In this document: positions 6,808 to 8,959 of the stretch, piece by piece
Numbering within the stretch: position 1 is the first letter of the stretch
Layout of the letters: each line of letters opens with the position of its first letter
Assembly (NCBI GenBank): GCA_900321865.1
Contig: ONXP01000008.1
Coordinates: 1 to 8,959 of the forward strand
Source: an uncultured Elusimicrobia bacterium
GTDB taxonomy: Bacteria; RUG730
Reading direction: 5' to 3'
Length of the DNA stretch: 8,959 nt
Notes under the pieces: generated by a model
Databases searched by the model: none
The model's input: only the letters and a program-made list of their open reading frames with translations
What the model was told of the DNA's origin: nothing
Position numbers and translations under genes: made by a program

Positions 6808-8108
6808 AATGAAATTCCTAAAATTTTTATACAATTAAAAAAATCTGGAAAAGAAGTTTTTATGCAATCTATATTGTCAATATCGACTTTGCCTTCACCT
6901 AAAAGCGACAAAATAATTTCACACATAGCTATTCTATGGTCAAAAAAACTTTTGACCTTTATATCATTAAAATTTAATTTTTCTTGACCTTGAATAATCA
7001 AATTGTCTCCATCATTATGTAAAACAGCTCCATATTTTGAAAATTCACTGACTATTGCAGATAATCTATCACTTTCTTTTACTCTCAGCTCAGATAAATT
7101 TTCTATAACACTTTCCCCATCAGCAAACATCATAGCAACAGATAAAATAGGAACTTCATCTATTATATTTGGAATAATACTTTTATCATTTATGTGAATA
7201 GCCTTTAAAATAGACTTTTCTACTATTATGTCTCCTATTTCTTCTCCTGAAATTTCTTTTTGATTTTCTAAAGAAATTTTTGCTCCCATTTTTCTCAAAA
7301 CATCTAAAAAGCCAATTCTAGTTTTATTTAATCCTACATTTTTTATTTTTAAACCATTTTTGGATGCCAAAATCCCAAGCACAATAAAAAAAGAAGCACT
7401 GGAAACATCCCCAGGAACAAAAAATTCATCTGATTTAAAAGAATGCGACAAAGGATAAATTTTTATATTATTATTTTCTACAAAAATATCTGCACCTAAA
7501 TATTTTAAAATTCTCTCTGTATGATCCCTGGTTTTAATGGGTTCTAAAATATTTGTTTCGTCATTAGCATTTAAAGCTGCTAATAAAATAGCAGATTTGA
7601 CCTGTGCACTAGCAACTTCTAAAGTGTAATTTATCCCTTTTAATTTATCGCCTAAAATGGTCATAGGAGCATAAAAATTATTAGAAATAATTTTAGCACC
7701 CATTTTTTCCAAAGGATTTATAACCCTTTTCATAGGCCTTTTTACCAAAGAAGCATCACCTGAAAGCGATACTTTTAAATCCTTAATCCCAGCAAAAAGC
7801 CCAGTTAAAAGCCTTATGCTAGTTCCGGAATTCCCTAAATCTATCAAACTATCGCAAGACGAAAATTTAAAACCCTTTCCATAAATTTTTATAAAATCTT
7901 TGTCTTTTTCAAATTTTATGCCAAGCTTTGCTAATGCCAAAAGAGTATTTAGACAATCTTCTGAATATAACGGATTTTTTATATAACTTACTCCTTCTGA
8001 AATTGCAGCAAACATAAAAGCTCGGTGAGTAATAGACTTGTCAGAATTTACAAAAATTTCACCTGATAAATTTTGCTTTAGTAATAAATTTTTTCCAGAA
8101 AAAATCAT
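6804..8108 (-). CDS. aroA: 3-phosphoshikimate 1-carboxyvinyltransferase (EPSP synthase)
   Basis: AroA joins shikimate 3-phosphate and phosphoenolpyruvate to give EPSP, the sixth step towards chorismate and aromatic amino acids. The 434 residues are full length. Motifs visible include SDKSITHRA (22-30, with Lys24, Ser25 and Arg29), LGNSGTSIRLL (91-101), GDASLVKRPM (117-126), SAQVKSAILLAAL (167-179), RDHTER (194-199), VPGDVSSASF (231-240), IIDEVPIL (315-322, catalytic Asp317), ELRVKESDRL (340-349) and DHRIAM (390-395). All substrate-binding residues I can check are present, so it should be active. ATG at 8108 follows TTAGGA at about 8-base spacing, 8 bases after the previous gene; the upstream TTG at 8123 was rejected. 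No other shikimate-pathway gene is in view. Confidence 0.96.
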   Translation of the reverse strand: MIFSGKNLLLKQNLSGEIFVNSDKSITHRAFMFAAISEGVSYIKNPLYSEDCLNTLLALAKLGIKFEKDKDFIKIYGKGFKFSSCDSLIDLGNSGTSIRLLTGLFAGIKDLKVSLSGDASLVKRPMKRVINPLEKMGAKIISNNFYAPMTILGDKLKGINYTLEVASAQVKSAILLAALNANDETNILEPIKTRDHTERILKYLGADIFVENNNIKIYPLSHSFKSDEFFVPGDVSSASFFIVLGILASKNGLKIKNVGLNKTRIGFLDVLRKMGAKISLENQKEISGEEIGDIIVEKSILKAIHINDKSIIPNIIDEVPILSVAMMFADGESVIENLSELRVKESDRLSAIVSEFSKYGAVLHNDGDNLIIQGQEKLNFNDIKVKSFFDHRIAMCEIILSLLGEGKVDIDNIDCIKTSFPDFFNCIKILGISL

Positions 8109-8116
8109 AAATTGTC

Positions 8117-8425
8117 CTAACAATCACCTATTTTATAATTACCCTTTCTTCTGTCGTCCAATTCTCCAATTTTTGATTTATTCCAATTGCTAATTTTAGA
8201 AAAATATCCAACTATCCTGGTTATCCCATCTACAACTACAGCATCTCTTCCGGAAAGAACACTAATTAAATTCTCATAATCTGTACTTTCTAAAATATCT
8301 TTTCTTATTTCATATTTTTTATCTGTTTTTTTATTAAGCACAAAAAAACATTTTTCATTTTCTTCCAATATTTCAAACTGCTCTTTACTTTCGTTTATTT
8401 TATCTAAAAATTCTTGTTTAGTCAT
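8117..8425 (-). CDS. Stand-alone glycyl-radical domain of class III ribonucleotide reductase
   Basis: This 102-residue protein ends in the C-terminal glycyl-radical segment normally found at the end of NrdD: GITRIVGYFSKISNWNKSKI (67-86), then GELDDRRKGNY (87-97). Gly73 (codon at 8207-8209), in RIVGYF, is the predicted radical site. The first roughly 62 residues are charged, mixed helix/strand, and not part of ordinary NrdD. It follows the truncated nrdD by 31 bases and is in a different reading frame. ATG at 8425 has a strong GGAGGG (8430-8435); the GTG at 8437 overlaps that site and was rejected. I infer that it associates with the upstream NrdD to complete the reductase, with the radical installed by an NrdG-type activase not seen here. 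The GrcA/YfiD protein, which replaces the glycyl domain of pyruvate formate-lyase, is a functional precedent. Confidence 0.88.
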   Translation of the reverse strand: MTKQEFLDKINESKEQFEILEENEKCFFVLNKKTDKKYEIRKDILESTDYENLISVLSGRDAVVVDGITRIVGYFSKISNWNKSKIGELDDRRKGNYKIGDC

Positions 8426-8429
8426 TTTT

Positions 8430-8435
8430 CCCTCC
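8430..8435 (-). promoter_or_regulatory. Strong ribosome binding site GGAGGG for the glycyl-radical gene
   Basis: The reverse strand reads GTGGAGGGAAAAATG. GGAGGG sits four bases before the ATG at 8425 and is the best Shine-Dalgarno match noted in the window. It decides the start codon over the overlapping GTG and argues that the small gene is translated independently of nrdD. Confidence 0.75.
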
Positions 8436-8456
8436 ACAAAAACTTTATAAAAATTA

Positions 8457-8959
8457 TTAAATTTCTTTTACACCAAAAACATTTTCCGCACCACAATTTT
8501 CACACCTATTAAAAAATCCCCTAGTCATTTTTTTACAAGAATTACAAATTGTAAATTCTGGAGAAATAGTAAGCTGAGCACAATTGGTATTTTTCCAGGT
8601 TTTTGTAACCAAGTTTAATATAGACGAGCTAGAAGGTTTTTCTTCGCCAATAAATGCATGAATTATAGCTCCAGCTGCTATTAGAGAATGAAATTTACTT
8701 TGCTTTTGAATCCTTTCAACTATCGGAATATCTATTTCAGGTGCAAAATGAACACTGTTGGTATAATAACAAGAATCCTTTTCTATATTTCCCTTCATAT
8801 AATCTCTACTAAACGGATATTCTTTTAGATCTATTTTTGCCAACCGTCTAGAAGCTGATTCTGCTGGAGATTCCTCTAAAACAAATTTTAGATTATATTT
8901 TTTACTAAATTCTTGAATTTTTATAAACATACTGGAAACTATTTTTAACCCCAGTTTAA
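8457..8959 (-). CDS. nrdD: Anaerobic ribonucleoside-triphosphate reductase, C-terminal part, lacking its glycyl-radical loop (partial at window edge)
   Basis: NrdD reduces ribonucleotides to deoxyribonucleotides without oxygen. Only the C-terminal part is in the window; the frame stays open through the right edge, so the internal Met at 8930 is not the start. Family segments visible are LEESPAES (codons about 8876-8853), CYYTNSVHF, 'FHSLIAAGAIIHAFIGE' and the zinc site CNSC (8546-8535) plus CENC (8504-8493). In ordinary NrdD the zinc site is followed at once by G-x-T-R-x-x-GY and the radical glycine. Here the protein reads CGAENVFGVKEI and stops at TAA (8457-8459). The missing segment is encoded by the next gene. 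The site of truncation, just after the zinc ribbon, gives a clean domain boundary. The activase NrdG is not in view. Allosteric ATP-cone and active-site cysteines would lie beyond the edge. Confidence 0.92.
   Translation of the reverse strand, partial: KLGLKIVSSMFIKIQEFSKKYNLKFVLEESPAESASRRLAKIDLKEYPFSRDYMKGNIEKDSCYYTNSVHFAPEIDIPIVERIQKQSKFHSLIAAGAIIHAFIGEEKPSSSSILNLVTKTWKNTNCAQLTISPEFTICNSCKKMTRGFFNRCENCGAENVFGVKEI

Noticed and set aside
6805-6834. TTG at 6834 as start of cmk; likewise TTG at 8123 for aroA and TTG at 6128 for gmhB
   Set aside because: In each case an ATG 15-27 bases further on has AGGA at good spacing and begins the conserved domain directly.
8423-8437. GTG at 8437 as start of the glycyl-radical gene
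   Set aside because: This codon overlaps the GGAGGG sequence, which is correctly spaced for the ATG at 8425.
8425-8470. The nrdD split as a simple frameshift or sequencing error
   Set aside because: Joining the frames would insert over 60 unrelated residues between the zinc site and the radical loop, and the second gene has a strong ribosome binding site with a proper ATG. A read-level check is still worthwhile.
1-8959. CRISPR arrays, tRNA or rRNA genes, insertion sequences
   Set aside because: I saw no regularly spaced repeats, no GC-rich cloverleaf or rRNA stretches and no transposase; nearly all the DNA is taken by the genes listed.

Overview
The window comes from a very AT-rich bacterial genome. 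Poly-A/T runs are everywhere, and Lys, Ile, Asn and Phe dominate the proteins. The bacterium appears to be anaerobic and to have an outer membrane: it has a class III (glycyl-radical) ribonucleotide reductase, a two-partner-secretion outer-membrane pore, and a heptose-bisphosphate phosphatase of the lipopolysaccharide type. A member of the Fusobacteriota (Leptotrichiaceae-like) is my best guess from composition and gene content. No rRNA or other marker confirms it.

Layout. Bases 1-118 are non-coding and hold a candidate promoter. On the + strand, 119-1834 encodes a TpsB/FhaC-type outer-membrane transporter, followed at 1872-2195 by a small unrecognised membrane-anchored protein. Everything from 2192 to the right edge is on the - strand and reads as one tightly packed operon. 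In transcription order it holds nrdD (C-terminal part only, cut by the window edge), a separate small glycyl-radical-domain protein, aroA, cmk, gmhB, a small membrane protein, ribE (riboflavin synthase), uppS, cdsA and a CD-NTase/OAS-like nucleotidyltransferase. Gaps are 22 bases or fewer, and three junctions overlap: aroA/cmk (ATGA), cmk/gmhB (8 bases) and ribE/uppS (TAATG). The two transcription units converge with overlapping stop codons at TTAA, and I see no terminator between them.

Function. The long operon mixes nucleotide supply (nrdD and its split domain, cmk), aromatic and flavin biosynthesis (aroA, ribE) and envelope building (gmhB for heptose, uppS for the undecaprenyl carrier, cdsA for CDP-diacylglycerol). 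The most remarkable point is the split class III ribonucleotide reductase. NrdD stops just after its four-cysteine zinc site, and the glycyl-radical loop that should follow is carried by the next gene behind its own ribosome binding site and an extra N-terminal segment of about 60 residues. The second is a stand-alone nucleotidyltransferase with the cGAS/OAS/CD-NTase active-site pattern at the end of a housekeeping operon. UppS and GmhB also depart from their family motifs at normally conserved positions.

Several starts were corrected from upstream TTG/GTG codons to ATG codons with good Shine-Dalgarno spacing (glycyl-radical gene, aroA, cmk, gmhB). Three genes (tpsB-like, cdsA, the 115-residue membrane protein) appear to start truly at TTG.
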